Shown: positions 18,545 through 27,392 of the stretch, piece by piece
How positions within the stretch are numbered: position 1 is the first letter of the stretch
Layout of the letters: each line of letters begins with the position of its first letter
DNA from: Devosia sp. YIM 151766
GTDB taxonomy: Bacteria > Pseudomonadota > Alphaproteobacteria > Rhizobiales > Devosiaceae
Reading direction: 5' to 3'
NCBI RefSeq assembly: GCF_030285925.1
Contig: NZ_CP127251.1
Coordinates: 1,860,001 to 1,924,000 of the forward strand
Length of the DNA stretch: 64,000 nucleotides
Position numbers and translations under genes: made by a program
Notes under the pieces: model-generated
What the model was told of the DNA's origin: nothing
Database searches by the model: none
What the model saw: the letters and a program-made list of their open reading frames with translations, nothing else

Positions 18545-18649
18545 GGAACTGCTGGACTTTTGTGCCGGAGCAAGGGAGCGGCATTTTATATGGGCGCTCT
18601 ATATGCGAAACACTACTATCCGGTCAAACCATCAGCGGATCACCGCCCG

Positions 18650-19048
18650 CTAATCGTCCCTGGCCGCCGCGTCGGCCAGCATCCGCCCGACGAAATCCCG
18701 GGCTTCCTCGACCGCCATGCCGAGATCGTCGATCCGTTCCATCGTCAATGGGCGGCCCTCGCGCAATTCGCTTTCCAGCGCCTTGGCGAGGTCGGCGACG
18801 GCCCAGGCCCCGACCCCCGCGGCAGCGCCCTTGATGGCATGGAGATGAATGGCCAGATCGTCGAAGCTCGTCGCCAGCTTCAGCCGCTCGAAATAGGTCA
18901 GCAGCGTCGCATCGAAAAGCCGCAGGATTTCCAGCTCCAGGTTCTCATCGCCCAGGCATTGCCTGGCCAGATGCACCAGGTCTATCGGCCGCACCGGCCT
19001 TGATGGCGTGACGGGACTGGACGCTTCTACAAATGCTCGCTGCGCCAT
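18650..19048 (-). CDS. Stand-alone Hpt (histidine phosphotransfer) domain protein
   Basis: A 132-residue helical protein read from ATG 19048, which has AGGAG nine bases upstream; the frame is open another 18 codons. The phosphorylatable histidine is H70 in LHAIKGAAAGVGA, the classic HxxKG Hpt motif, within a four-helix bundle region (residues 25-130). It would relay phosphate between a hybrid sensor kinase and a response regulator; neither is in the window, so the pathway is unknown. It is transcribed divergently from the GPR-like gene, with 368 bp between the two starts. Confidence 0.85.
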   Translation of the reverse strand: MAQRAFVEASSPVTPSRPVRPIDLVHLARQCLGDENLELEILRLFDATLLTYFERLKLATSFDDLAIHLHAIKGAAAGVGAWAVADLAKALESELREGRPLTMERIDDLGMAVEEARDFVGRMLADAAARDD

Positions 19049-19416
19049 TCTGGCATCTCCTGCTGGCGGCGGATACGCGCGCCTGGCCGGGGCGAGGCGC
19101 ATTCCGTCATCGGCCAGACTAGGATTGCCGGGTGAACAGCTGATTAAGCCACATCTTCGCCTTTGTTTGTTCGTTCATTCCTTAAGGTTTCCCACCCAAA
19201 AATTAACCTTTGGGTAAGAAACCATTCGGTTTGCATAAAATTGAATGTATGAATGGGCTTTGAACCAGCGCGCGGCGGCGACGGTTGGGGGACGATGCGG
19301 GGCATTTGCATCGAATTGTTCCAGAATGGCTTTTGGCCCGGAAAGGGCTATTGGTTCATGACAACTCACGAAATCCGCTTTGTCGCTGTTATGTCGACGC
19401 GAGAGTTGTAAAGAGT
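19049..19416. promoter_or_regulatory. Divergent intergenic region with a CtrA-like half-matching site
   Basis: The region between the Hpt gene and the GPR-like gene contains TTAA-N7-GTAA at 19203-19217, seven of eight fixed bases of the CtrA consensus TTAA-N7-TTAA, in an A/T-rich patch with further TTAA at 19182. Otherwise I see no repeat, RNA gene or convincing -35/-10 pair. Confidence 0.35.
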
Positions 19417-22400
19417 ATGGCCAAGAATCCGACCCCCCAGAACGATCCTGCCGCCCTGGCCTTTTCGGCCGTCGAGGACGCTCTCAAGGATTCCATGTTC
19501 AGTCTGGACAATTCCAGCCAGACGCCGCCGGAGCGCAAGCCGGCCGACAATGCCCGCTCCGAGCGCCTGCGCGCCGCCGACAAGATCGCCCAGCAGGCCG
19601 GCGCCGTTGCCAATGACGACCGCATTTCCACCTCCAAGATGCTGTACGGCCTGCAGACCCGTTCGTCCGCGGCGCCGACCTGGCTGGCCCTGCTGCTCTC
19701 CATCGTCTGGATATTGGCCACCGGCCTCGTCGCCTGGCTGCGCATGGGCCCGCAAATCGCCGATTTCGGCTCTTTTGTCGGCTCCATCGAATTCGTCGCC
19801 ACCCTGGCCATCATGGTTTTGCCGGTGCTCGGCTTCTTCGCCGTCGCCACCCTGTTCCGCCGCGCCGCCGATCTGCGCAATGCCGCCTCCTCGATCACCC
19901 AGGCCGCCATCCGGCTGGCCGAGCCCGAGGTTACCGCCGCCGACAAGGTCGCTTCGGTCGGTCAGGCCGTGCGCCGCGAGGTGAATGCCCTGGGCGACGG
20001 GCTCGAACGCGCCCTCTCCCGCGCCGGCGAGCTCGAAGTGATGATCCATAACGAGGTCACCGCGCTCGAACGCACCTATTCCGACAATGAATCGCGCATG
20101 CGCGCCCTCATTGCCGAACTGGCCAGCCAGCGCGAAAGCGTTCTCACCAATACCGAGCGGGTGCGCGAAGCCATCACCGAGAGCCATACCGGCCTGGTCT
20201 TTGACCTCGACATGATCAGCCAGCGCATTGCCGGCACTATCGTGGAAAGCGGCGGCAACCTGACGCGGGCGCTGGAAACGGCGGGCAATACGCTCAATTC
20301 CGGCTTCAACGAGCGCGCCGACAGCTTTGTCGGCCTGATGGAAAACCGCACCACCGATTTCCTCGGCGCCCTCGATGAGCGCTCCGACCGGCTTTCGCTC
20401 GGCTTCGAGGAACAGACATCGGCGATGGAACGGGCGTTGGATGCCCGCGCATCGGAGCTGAATTCCGGCATTGAAGGCCGCATTTCCATCCTCAGCGACG
20501 CGCTGGACGCCCACGCCACCAGCATCGCCTCGGCCATCGATTCCCGCACCCAGCAGATCGCCGACCGCACCGACGCCGTCACCGCGACCTTCGAGGATCG
20601 CTCGCGCACTATTGCCGGCCTTATCGAATCGCGCACCAGCGAACTCGCCACGGCCCTGGACGAACGCACGCATTCGCTCTCCAACCTGCTCACCGATGGC
20701 GGCAGCTCGCTGCTGGATCAATTGCGCGATCGCGGCGACGAGGTCAGCGCCGCGCTGAGCGAAATCGGCTCGCGCGTCGCCGGCGACATCAGCGGCCGGG
20801 CGACCGAGGCCGAATTGCTCCTGGCCACCATGAGCCGCCAATTGGATGAATCGGTTTCCATCCAGCTCAATTCGCTCGACAGCCGCCTGCAATCGGCGAT
20901 CATCGAGATCAATGGCGCGCTGGGCGACACTGCCGAACGCGCCCGCTTCACCCTGTCCACCGCCGGTCAGGATTCGCTCAGCCTCTTCGATACCCGCCTC
21001 ACCGAAATCACCGGCCTGCTCGACGAGAAGCTGCATGCGCTGGACAATGTCATCGGCGACAAGGGCGAGCATCTGATTTCCCGCCTCGACCAGCAGGGCA
21101 CCAGCTTCGCCGCCCGCGCCAATGTGCTGGAAATGGCGCTCAACGAGGAATCGGGCCGCTTCAACGACATCGTCGCCGACCGCACCCGCGAACTGGGCGA
21201 GGTCCTGGGCGCCAAGACCAAGGCCATCGCCGAAAGCCTTACCAATCGCACCCGCGAGATCAGCGATACGCTGGACGGCCATGCCGGCCTCATCGCCGAG
21301 ACCTTCGACAGCCGCGCCGGCCATCTCGACCAGCTTCTGGCCAACCGCGCCGGCGAGGTCACCGACGCCATCGGCGCGCGCACCAGCGAACTCGACCAGA
21401 CCCTGGGCGCTCGGGCTTCCGAGATTGCCGACACCATCGCGGCCCGCTCCGAAGAATTGCAGCACAACCTTGGGGCCCGCACCACGGAGATCGCCGAGAC
21501 CATGGCGTCCCGGTCGGATGAATTGCAGCAGGCCCTTGCTGCCCAGGCCGGCGAGATGAACGAAGCCATCCGCCTGCGCTCCCAGGAGCTGGGCCAGACT
21601 TTGGGCGCCGGCACCCAGGCCTTCGACCAGGCCATTGCCGGCCGCACCCAGCGCCTGGCGGATACCCTGTCCGAGCGCACCAATGCCCTGTCATTGGAAA
21701 TCGAGACCCGCACCAACGATCTCTCCGGCCAGATCGACGAACGCGCGGTCACCCTGGTCAACCGCCTGGATGAGCGCACCCGCGCCCTGTCCGACACGCT
21801 GTCGACCCACACCACTTCCATCGGCGAGACCATTGGCCTGCACACCAGCGAGCTGGCCGAAACGCTGGACCAGCACGGCGCCAAGGCCCGCGAGAGCATC
21901 GATACCTCGCTGCGCCAGGTCACCGGCACCATGGAAAGCCGGCTCAACGACATGTCGAGCGTGGTGTCGAGCAAGGTTGCCGAGATCAATTCGAGCCTTG
22001 GCGACGGGCTGGACACCGCCATCACCCGCATTTCCGATGCCGAGAAGGGTGTCGCCGCCAGCATCGAACATGCCAGCCTGACGGTGGGCGACAGCGCCCG
22101 CCAGGCCGCCGAGCTCATCGAAAACGGCGTCACCGCCGCCCGCAACGCCATTGCCGAAATGGTCGATCAGCGCCTGGGCACCCTGCCCGAGGCCATCACT
22201 GCCCGCGCCGACATCACCGCCGAGCGGCTCTCCGCCCTCAACGCGTCGATCAGCACCTCGATCACCCAATCCATGGCCGATCTCGAGGCCGGCGCCGACC
22301 GCATCGAGGAAACCATCTCCACCCGCATCACCTCGGCGGCGCTGGCGATTTCCGAAAATGTGGAAAGCACCGCCAATCGCATGGATGGTGCCGTGCGCGA

Positions 22401-24516
22401 CGCGCTCGACCAGATCCGCCTGGCGGCCGCCAATATCGACCAGATCGTTTCGGTCAAGGCCGTGGGCGCGGTCGATACCATCGAAGGGCGCCTCACCGAC
22501 ATCAACCGCTCGGTCGAGGAAAAGACCACCCATTTCGCCAACCTGGTCACCGAGCGTTCGGCCGACCTGGAAAATGCCTTGGCCAGCCATGGCAATCTGC
22601 TGCGCGACGCCCTGGCGGAAAATTCCCGCGAGGCCGAGGAGATCATGTCGGTCTCGACCACCCGCATCCTCAGCGACGTTACCAACGCTCTCAACAAGCT
22701 CAACGATTCCAACCTGCTGCTGCAACGCGTTCTCGATGCGTCGACGGCCAACCTGGCCAGCCTCGAAACCAGCGTCGCCCAGCAGACCGCCTCCTATTCC
22801 ACCACCATGCGCGAAGCCATGGGCCAGACCGAGCAGGCCGGCACCATGGTCACCCAGCATGTGGGGGCGCTGCAAAACACCATCCGCAGCATGGTGGACG
22901 AGTTCTCCTCCATCCTCGGCCGGCTCGATTCCGAGGCAGTCGGCCTCACCCGCGCCTCCGAAGCGCTGGAATCGAGCAGCAGCACGGCGCTGGAGAACCT
23001 CGAAGACCGCCGCGGCGCCATGGACGCGCTGGCGCAGAGCTTCGCCGCCCGCGCCGACGATATCGATGGCCGCATGCGCATGTTTGCCCAGACCATTGCC
23101 GACACGGTCAACGACACCGAGCGCCGCCTGATCTCGGCCCGCCGCGCCATGGACGAGGCGCTGCATGCCACCTCGCATTCGGTCCATGAGGTTCTCGAAC
23201 AGACCACCAGCGCCGTGACCGGCGCGTTGGAAAGCAATTCCGACGCCGTCAGCAACGCGCTCTATGCCACCAATGAGCGCTTCTCCGGCCAGCTCAATGC
23301 CAATGTGACGCAGATGGACAATGCGGTGCGCCGCGCCGCCGATGCCGCCGCCATGGCGCTGGAAGACAATGCCGCCAAGGTCAGCGACGTGCTCGCCTCG
23401 ACCGCCAGCAGCGTCACCGATGTGCTCACCACCACCACCAGCACCCTGGCCGACACCATCTCGGATTCCACCAGCTCGGTGCGCAGCGCCATCGCCTCCA
23501 ATACCGGACAATTGCGCCGCGCCCTGGACGAAACCTCCGGCGAGGTCACCGGCAAGCTGGGCGAGTTCCATACGATCGCCGACAGCGAAGGCCGCCGCGC
23601 CACCGGCGCCTTGCAGGAGGCGCAGCAACGCATGGTGGGCGAGATGCAGCGCGCCATCGAGGATGCCACCCAGCGCTTTGCCGAGACCGCCCGCTCCATG
23701 CGCGAAACCGCCCGCGAAGTCGGCGGCGAACTCGAAGCCACCCGCGCCGAGCTGGCGCGCGGTGTCAACGAATTGCCCGAGGAAACCCGCGCCAGCGCCG
23801 CCGCCATGCGCCGCGTCGTAGCCGAGCAGATCGAGGCGCTGAGCGAGCTCAACGCCATCGTCCGCTCGCAGCCGGCCAGCCATGACCTGACCGACCGCCG
23901 CGCACCCCAGCGGGCACCGCGCCAGCCCGAGCCGCCGGCCTATCAGCCGCCGCGTCAGCCCGAACCGCGCGAAGCCTATCGCCCCGAGCCGGCCCCGGTC
24001 CGCCAGACGCTGGTCGATCCGATCCGCCCGAGCGTCATTGAACAGCCTGCCCCCGCGCCCATTCCCCCGATGCCCGCACCGGCACCGGCGCCGCAACAGG
24101 CCAATGAGGCTGAAAGCGGCGGCTGGCTGCGCGACGTCCTGCGCAACGCCTCGGCCAAGCAGGCCGGCGCCACGTCTCCGCAAGGCCTGTCGGGGCTCAG
24201 CGAGGAAATCGTGCGCTCCATCGATGACAGCGCCCTGGCCGATGCCTGGTCCCGCTACCAGGCCGGCGAGTCCAATGTCTTCACCCGCCGCATCTATACG
24301 CTGACCGGCCAGGGCACCTATGACGAGGTCCGCAAGCGTATCCAGCGCGAGGCCGATTTCGCCCGCACCGCCCAGGCCTATATGAGCGAATTCGAACAGC
24401 TCCTGAAGCGCGCCGCTGCCGGTCCCAACCCGGCCGCCGAAACCCGCGAATACCTGCTGTCGGAACGCGGCAAGGTCTATACCACCCTCGCCCATGCCAG
24501 CGGCCGGCTGAACTGA
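19417..24516 (+). CDS. Growth-Pole-Ring-like giant membrane-anchored coiled-coil protein (GPR/RgsE family)
   Basis: A 1699-residue protein read from ATG 19417. It has a soluble N-terminus (1-87), two membrane segments (about 88-109 and 124-147), then more than 1300 residues of almost pure helix with few prolines. Between about residues 653 and 828 the helix is built of exact 11-residue units of the form xARTxELxxTL, sixteen in a row without a gap, the apolipoprotein-like hendecad. A Pro-rich linker (about 1490-1560) leads to a conserved C-terminal domain (SEEIVRSIDDSALADAWSRY). Architecture and size match the GPR/RgsE proteins that form a ring at the growing pole of Agrobacterium and Sinorhizobium; identity is by architecture, not alignment. 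A strong terminator follows. Confidence 0.8.
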   Translation: MAKNPTPQNDPAALAFSAVEDALKDSMFSLDNSSQTPPERKPADNARSERLRAADKIAQQAGAVANDDRISTSKMLYGLQTRSSAAPTWLALLLSIVWILATGLVAWLRMGPQIADFGSFVGSIEFVATLAIMVLPVLGFFAVATLFRRAADLRNAASSITQAAIRLAEPEVTAADKVASVGQAVRREVNALGDGLERALSRAGELEVMIHNEVTALERTYSDNESRMRALIAELASQRESVLTNTERVREAITESHTGLVFDLDMISQRIAGTIVESGGNLTRALETAGNTLNSGFNERADSFVGLMENRTTDFLGALDERSDRLSLGFEEQTSAMERALDARASELNSGIEGRISILSDALDAHATSIASAIDSRTQQIADRTDAVTATFEDRSRTIAGLIESRTSELATALDERTHSLSNLLTDGGSSLLDQLRDRGDEVSAALSEIGSRVAGDISGRATEAELLLATMSRQLDESVSIQLNSLDSRLQSAIIEINGALGDTAERARFTLSTAGQDSLSLFDTRLTEITGLLDEKLHALDNVIGDKGEHLISRLDQQGTSFAARANVLEMALNEESGRFNDIVADRTRELGEVLGAKTKAIAESLTNRTREISDTLDGHAGLIAETFDSRAGHLDQLLANRAGEVTDAIGARTSELDQTLGARASEIADTIAARSEELQHNLGARTTEIAETMASRSDELQQALAAQAGEMNEAIRLRSQELGQTLGAGTQAFDQAIAGRTQRLADTLSERTNALSLEIETRTNDLSGQIDERAVTLVNRLDERTRALSDTLSTHTTSIGETIGLHTSELAETLDQHGAKARESIDTSLRQVTGTMESRLNDMSSVVSSKVAEINSSLGDGLDTAITRISDAEKGVAASIEHASLTVGDSARQAAELIENGVTAARNAIAEMVDQRLGTLPEAITARADITAERLSALNASISTSITQSMADLEAGADRIEETISTRITSAALAISENVESTANRMDGAVRDALDQIRLAAANIDQIVSVKAVGAVDTIEGRLTDINRSVEEKTTHFANLVTERSADLENALASHGNLLRDALAENSREAEEIMSVSTTRILSDVTNALNKLNDSNLLLQRVLDASTANLASLETSVAQQTASYSTTMREAMGQTEQAGTMVTQHVGALQNTIRSMVDEFSSILGRLDSEAVGLTRASEALESSSSTALENLEDRRGAMDALAQSFAARADDIDGRMRMFAQTIADTVNDTERRLISARRAMDEALHATSHSVHEVLEQTTSAVTGALESNSDAVSNALYATNERFSGQLNANVTQMDNAVRRAADAAAMALEDNAAKVSDVLASTASSVTDVLTTTTSTLADTISDSTSSVRSAIASNTGQLRRALDETSGEVTGKLGEFHTIADSEGRRATGALQEAQQRMVGEMQRAIEDATQRFAETARSMRETAREVGGELEATRAELARGVNELPEETRASAAAMRRVVAEQIEALSELNAIVRSQPASHDLTDRRAPQRAPRQPEPPAYQPPRQPEPREAYRPEPAPVRQTLVDPIRPSVIEQPAPAPIPPMPAPAPAPQQANEAESGGWLRDVLRNASAKQAGATSPQGLSGLSEEIVRSIDDSALADAWSRYQAGESNVFTRRIYTLTGQGTYDEVRKRIQREADFARTAQAYMSEFEQLLKRAAAGPNPAAETREYLLSERGKVYTTLAHASGRLN

Positions 24517-24537
24517 GCCGCGCCTGGATGAAATGAC

Positions 24538-24566
24538 AAAGGCCCCGGATAATTCCGGGGCCTTTT
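24538..24566 (+). terminator. Intrinsic terminator of the GPR-like gene
   Basis: Stem GGCCCCGGA / TCCGGGGCC with a 4-base loop, preceded by AAA and followed by TTTT, 22 bases after the stop codon. Confidence 0.9.
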
Positions 24567-24595
24567 CGTATCGGATAGGCGCGCTGCCAGCGGCC

Positions 24596-24925
24596 TCAAT
24601 GTGAGGCTGTTTGCGAGAAGACGTTCATAACAATCACGCCGCCGACGATCATGCCCATTCCGATCATCGCCGGGGCGTCCAGCTTCTGTCCCTGAAAGAT
24701 CCAGGCGATTGCCGAGATCAAAACGATGCCGAGACCGGACCAGATCGCATATGCGATGCCGGTCGGTATGGTCTTGAGCGTTTGCGAGAGACAGTAAAAC
24801 GCCAGCGCATATCCGGCCGCCGTAATGAGGCTGGGGACCAGCCTGGTAAAGCCCTCGCTCTCCTTCATGAAGGTGGTGGCGATGACTTCGGCGGTAATGG
24901 CGCCGGCGAGATATAGATAGTTCAT
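24596..24925 (-). CDS. Small multidrug resistance (SMR) family transporter
   Basis: A 109-residue, four-helix membrane protein starting MNYLYLAGAITAEVIATTFMK. E13 corresponds to the essential membrane glutamate (E14 of EmrE), with Y59 and W62 matching EmrE Y60/W63 in AYAIWSGLG. SMR dimers exchange protons for lipophilic cations or guanidinium; the EmrE-like AYAIWSG and GVIVMN segments favour a multidrug type, but substrate is not certain. The start is ATG 24925 with GGAG upstream; the longer frame to 25114 has no coding character. The ribosome-binding site lies in a strong hairpin. Confidence 0.88.
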   Translation of the reverse strand: MNYLYLAGAITAEVIATTFMKESEGFTRLVPSLITAAGYALAFYCLSQTLKTIPTGIAYAIWSGLGIVLISAIAWIFQGQKLDAPAMIGMGMIVGGVIVMNVFSQTASH

Positions 24926-24928
24926 GTT

Positions 24929-24952
24929 GCGCTCCATCATCGTCGGGAGCGC
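24929..24952 (-). promoter_or_regulatory. Hairpin sequestering the SMR gene ribosome-binding site
   Basis: In the mRNA, GCGCTCC pairs perfectly with GGAGCGC around a 10-base loop; the GGAG in the 3' arm is the Shine-Dalgarno sequence of the ATG three bases downstream. No known guanidine riboswitch (ykkC classes) pattern was recognised. Confidence 0.5.
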
Positions 24953-25136
24953 CCCTGTCATCGCAAGCGCCCTCCTGACATGGTCGGGTTGACGCCGTGG
25001 CGGGGAAGAACCCGCTGGGCGGGCGCAGGGGATACCAGCCTGCAACTCTATTCTCGGCTGCGGCAAGATAGCTGGAATGGACATGACTGTCACGGCGGCT
25101 GCATCTGGCTGCATCGGGCCGAGGGAGCGCCCCCCG

Positions 25137-26336
25137 CTACCCCACCAGCGCCTTGGGCGGCCGCAATTTCAACGACAGCAGCACGCAGCCCACCGCCAGC
25201 AGCGAGGTGATGGTGGAATACAAGAACGCATAGCTGCCGAAATGCTCCATCAGCACGCCGAACAGCGTCAGCGCCACCATGGACGCGCCCATGCTGAGCA
25301 TATTGGCGAAGCCCTGCGCCTCGGCGGCATTGGCCTCATTGGTCCAGTTGGCGATGAAATGCACCACGCCGAAATAGCCCATGCCGAAACTGAAGGCATG
25401 CAGCAATTGGGTGAAGAACAGCACCTCCACCGGCGGGTTGAACGCCATGATGGTGAAGCGGATCAGCCCCGCCAGCGAGCCGACAAGGATCATGTTGCGC
25501 GCCGTCACCCGCCCGCCGAAACGGCGCCAGGCGAACATCAATATCGCTTCCCCCAGCGCCGCCACGCCCAGCAGCGGCCCGAGGAAATAGCTCGGTATGC
25601 CGTTTTCGTGCCAGAGCAGGGCCGCGAAGCCGCCGATCAGTGCATTGGAGGAATTGACCAGCGCGAAGGCCAGCAGCGGCAGCACGAACCAGAGTTGCAG
25701 ACTGTCCTTGAGCCGGCTCGGCTGCGCCACGATATCCGGCGCCGTATTGGCCAGCGTCACCTTGGGCGCCGGCGCCCGGAAGCGCGGCAGCAAAAAGGAC
25801 AGCGCCGCGCGCGCCACCACCATGGCCACATAGAGCGTGACAAAAATCTCCGAGCCCAGCACGTTGATCAGCAGGCCCAATCCGCCGGCGGCAAACACAT
25901 AGCCCACCGTGGCCCAGGCCCGCACCACGCCGAAATCGGTACCGTTGCGGCGCGTCATGCGCACGGTGGCCGCGTCGATCACCGGCGCCACCAGGCCATT
26001 GCTGGTCGCCGTCAGCGCCCAGATCGTCAGGATGCCCCAGAATTCGGAGACGAAATAAAGCGGCAGCGGCGCCAGGGCCGAGGCGAAGGACAAGACGATC
26101 AGCGCCGAGCGCCAATCATCCGCCTTGTCGGCAATACGGCCCACTATGATGTTGAGCAGCAGCAGGCACAGCGTCGGCAGGGCATTGATAAGCCCGATCT
26201 GGTCGGCTGGAATACCACGCTCGCTGAGCCAGATTCCAAGAAACACCGAAGCAACGCCACCGGGGACATAGACGGTGAACTGATAAATGGATGCGCGCAG
26301 CTCGGGAGAATCCAAGCGCGAAAGGGCCGATGGCAT
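25137..26336 (-). CDS. MFS transporter (MFS_1-like)
   Basis: A 399-residue protein with about twelve hydrophobic segments from residue 15 onward (QFTVYVPGGVASVFLGIWLS; then LINALPTLCLLLLNIIVGRIADK with the loop 2-3 GRIADK signature of the major facilitator superfamily). The general layout resembles the LacY/HcaT-like MFS_1-like group. Substrate is unknown: no linked catabolic or biosynthetic gene points to one. Start at ATG 26336 with GGGAG upstream; the frame extends 21 codons further without support. It is divergent from nothing and lies 200 bp upstream of the SMR gene on the same strand. Confidence 0.85.
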   Translation of the reverse strand: MPSALSRLDSPELRASIYQFTVYVPGGVASVFLGIWLSERGIPADQIGLINALPTLCLLLLNIIVGRIADKADDWRSALIVLSFASALAPLPLYFVSEFWGILTIWALTATSNGLVAPVIDAATVRMTRRNGTDFGVVRAWATVGYVFAAGGLGLLINVLGSEIFVTLYVAMVVARAALSFLLPRFRAPAPKVTLANTAPDIVAQPSRLKDSLQLWFVLPLLAFALVNSSNALIGGFAALLWHENGIPSYFLGPLLGVAALGEAILMFAWRRFGGRVTARNMILVGSLAGLIRFTIMAFNPPVEVLFFTQLLHAFSFGMGYFGVVHFIANWTNEANAAEAQGFANMLSMGASMVALTLFGVLMEHFGSYAFLYSTITSLLAVGCVLLSLKLRPPKALVG

Positions 26337-26471
26337 GGAAAAGAACTCCCGACGCAAAACCGCGCCGCGTGTTCTTTGGTGCCCCGTAAATCGTTGCAAT
26401 GCAAGAGGGCTATGGCCGGCCCGGGCCTGGCACTGGTTCGGCCCTCATTCCGGGCCGGGCAAGCGAGAGAA

Positions 26472-27278
26472 TTACTGTCCGTTTGCAGTTTTGGCGCGCG
26501 CGCGCCGGCGGCGGGGTTGGCCGGTGACCATTTCGGTCCACTTGATCAACTCGAACCCGCCATCGTGATTCTCGACAATGGCGGTGCAGCTCTCCACCCA
26601 ATCGCCGGTATTGATATATTCGATGCCCAGCCGGTCATGAATATCGGCGAAATGGATATGGCCGCAGATTACCCCGTCCACCCCCGATTCCTTGGCCTCG
26701 CGCACCAGCGCCTCTTCGAAGCGCCCGATGACCGATACGGCGTTCTTCACTTTCTGCTTGGCCCAGGCGCTGAGCGACCAATATTGCAGCCCTAGCCGGC
26801 GGCGCACCCAATTGATGGCGATATTGACGCGCAGGGCGGCGTTATAGGCCCAGTCCCCCACATGGGCGAGCCATTTCATGTTCATCACCACCACGTCGAA
26901 CTGGTCGCCATGGATGACCAGATAGGTCTTGCCGGCCGCCGAGGTGTGGATGGTGCGGTCCACCAGCTCCATCTCGCCGAAATAGGTGCCCAGATATTCG
27001 CGCAGGAACTCGTCGTGATTGCCCGGCAGATAGACCACCCGCGTCCCGGCATTGGCCTTGGCCAGCAAGATATCGATCAGCCCGTTATATTCGGCCGGCC
27101 AATGCCATTGCTTGGCCAGCCGCCAGCCATCGATGATATCGCCGACCAGATAAATCGTGTCGGCGTCGTGATGGCGCAGGAACTCGATCAACTGCCTGCT
27201 GCGGGTCGGCTTCATTCCCAGATGCACATCGGACAGGAACAGCGCCCGGACGCGCCGGACCTCGCGGTTTTCCGCCAT
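26472..27278 (-). CDS. LpxH-like UDP-2,3-diacylglucosamine diphosphatase / metallophosphoesterase
   Basis: A 268-residue calcineurin-like phosphoesterase. Metal ligands are visible in order: D17-x-H19 (LSDVHLG), D47 (VGDIID), N87-H88 (PGNHDE), H near 123 (VIHGDQFD) and GHIHFAD toward the end. The segment VVMNMKWLAHVGDWAYN is characteristic of the LpxH2-like UDP-2,3-diacylglucosamine hydrolases, the fourth lipid A step at the inner membrane face; some members act on other substrates. The tail is very basic (RRRRARAK), suggesting membrane or phosphate contact. No other lipid A genes are nearby. Confidence 0.82.
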   Translation of the reverse strand: MAENREVRRVRALFLSDVHLGMKPTRSRQLIEFLRHHDADTIYLVGDIIDGWRLAKQWHWPAEYNGLIDILLAKANAGTRVVYLPGNHDEFLREYLGTYFGEMELVDRTIHTSAAGKTYLVIHGDQFDVVVMNMKWLAHVGDWAYNAALRVNIAINWVRRRLGLQYWSLSAWAKQKVKNAVSVIGRFEEALVREAKESGVDGVICGHIHFADIHDRLGIEYINTGDWVESCTAIVENHDGGFELIKWTEMVTGQPRRRRARAKTANGQ

Positions 27279-27392
27279 CAGCCAATGGCCTCCTGCTGGT
27301 TCGGCGCCACATTACCCCGCCGGGCCGGCACTGCAAACATGCAGGCGGAGAAAGCCGGGGAAATCGGCAGGGAAGGCCGGCGGCCTTGCGCT

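Noticed and set aside
19366..21465. 699-codon antisense frame in the GPR-like gene
   Set aside because: Same reason; its open length comes from codon bias of the sense gene.
21691..24495. 934-codon open frame antisense to the GPR-like gene
   Set aside because: A shadow of the repeat-rich coding strand: low-complexity Gly/His/Arg composition, no ribosome-binding site, and the plus strand has clear protein architecture.
24926..25136. Guanidine (ykkC-type) riboswitch before the SMR gene
   Set aside because: One hairpin is present but not the tandem ACGR loops or the class I/III conserved cores.
25077..26795. 572-codon plus-strand frame over the MFS gene
   Set aside because: Antisense shadow with Gln/Arg/His repeats, no start signal.
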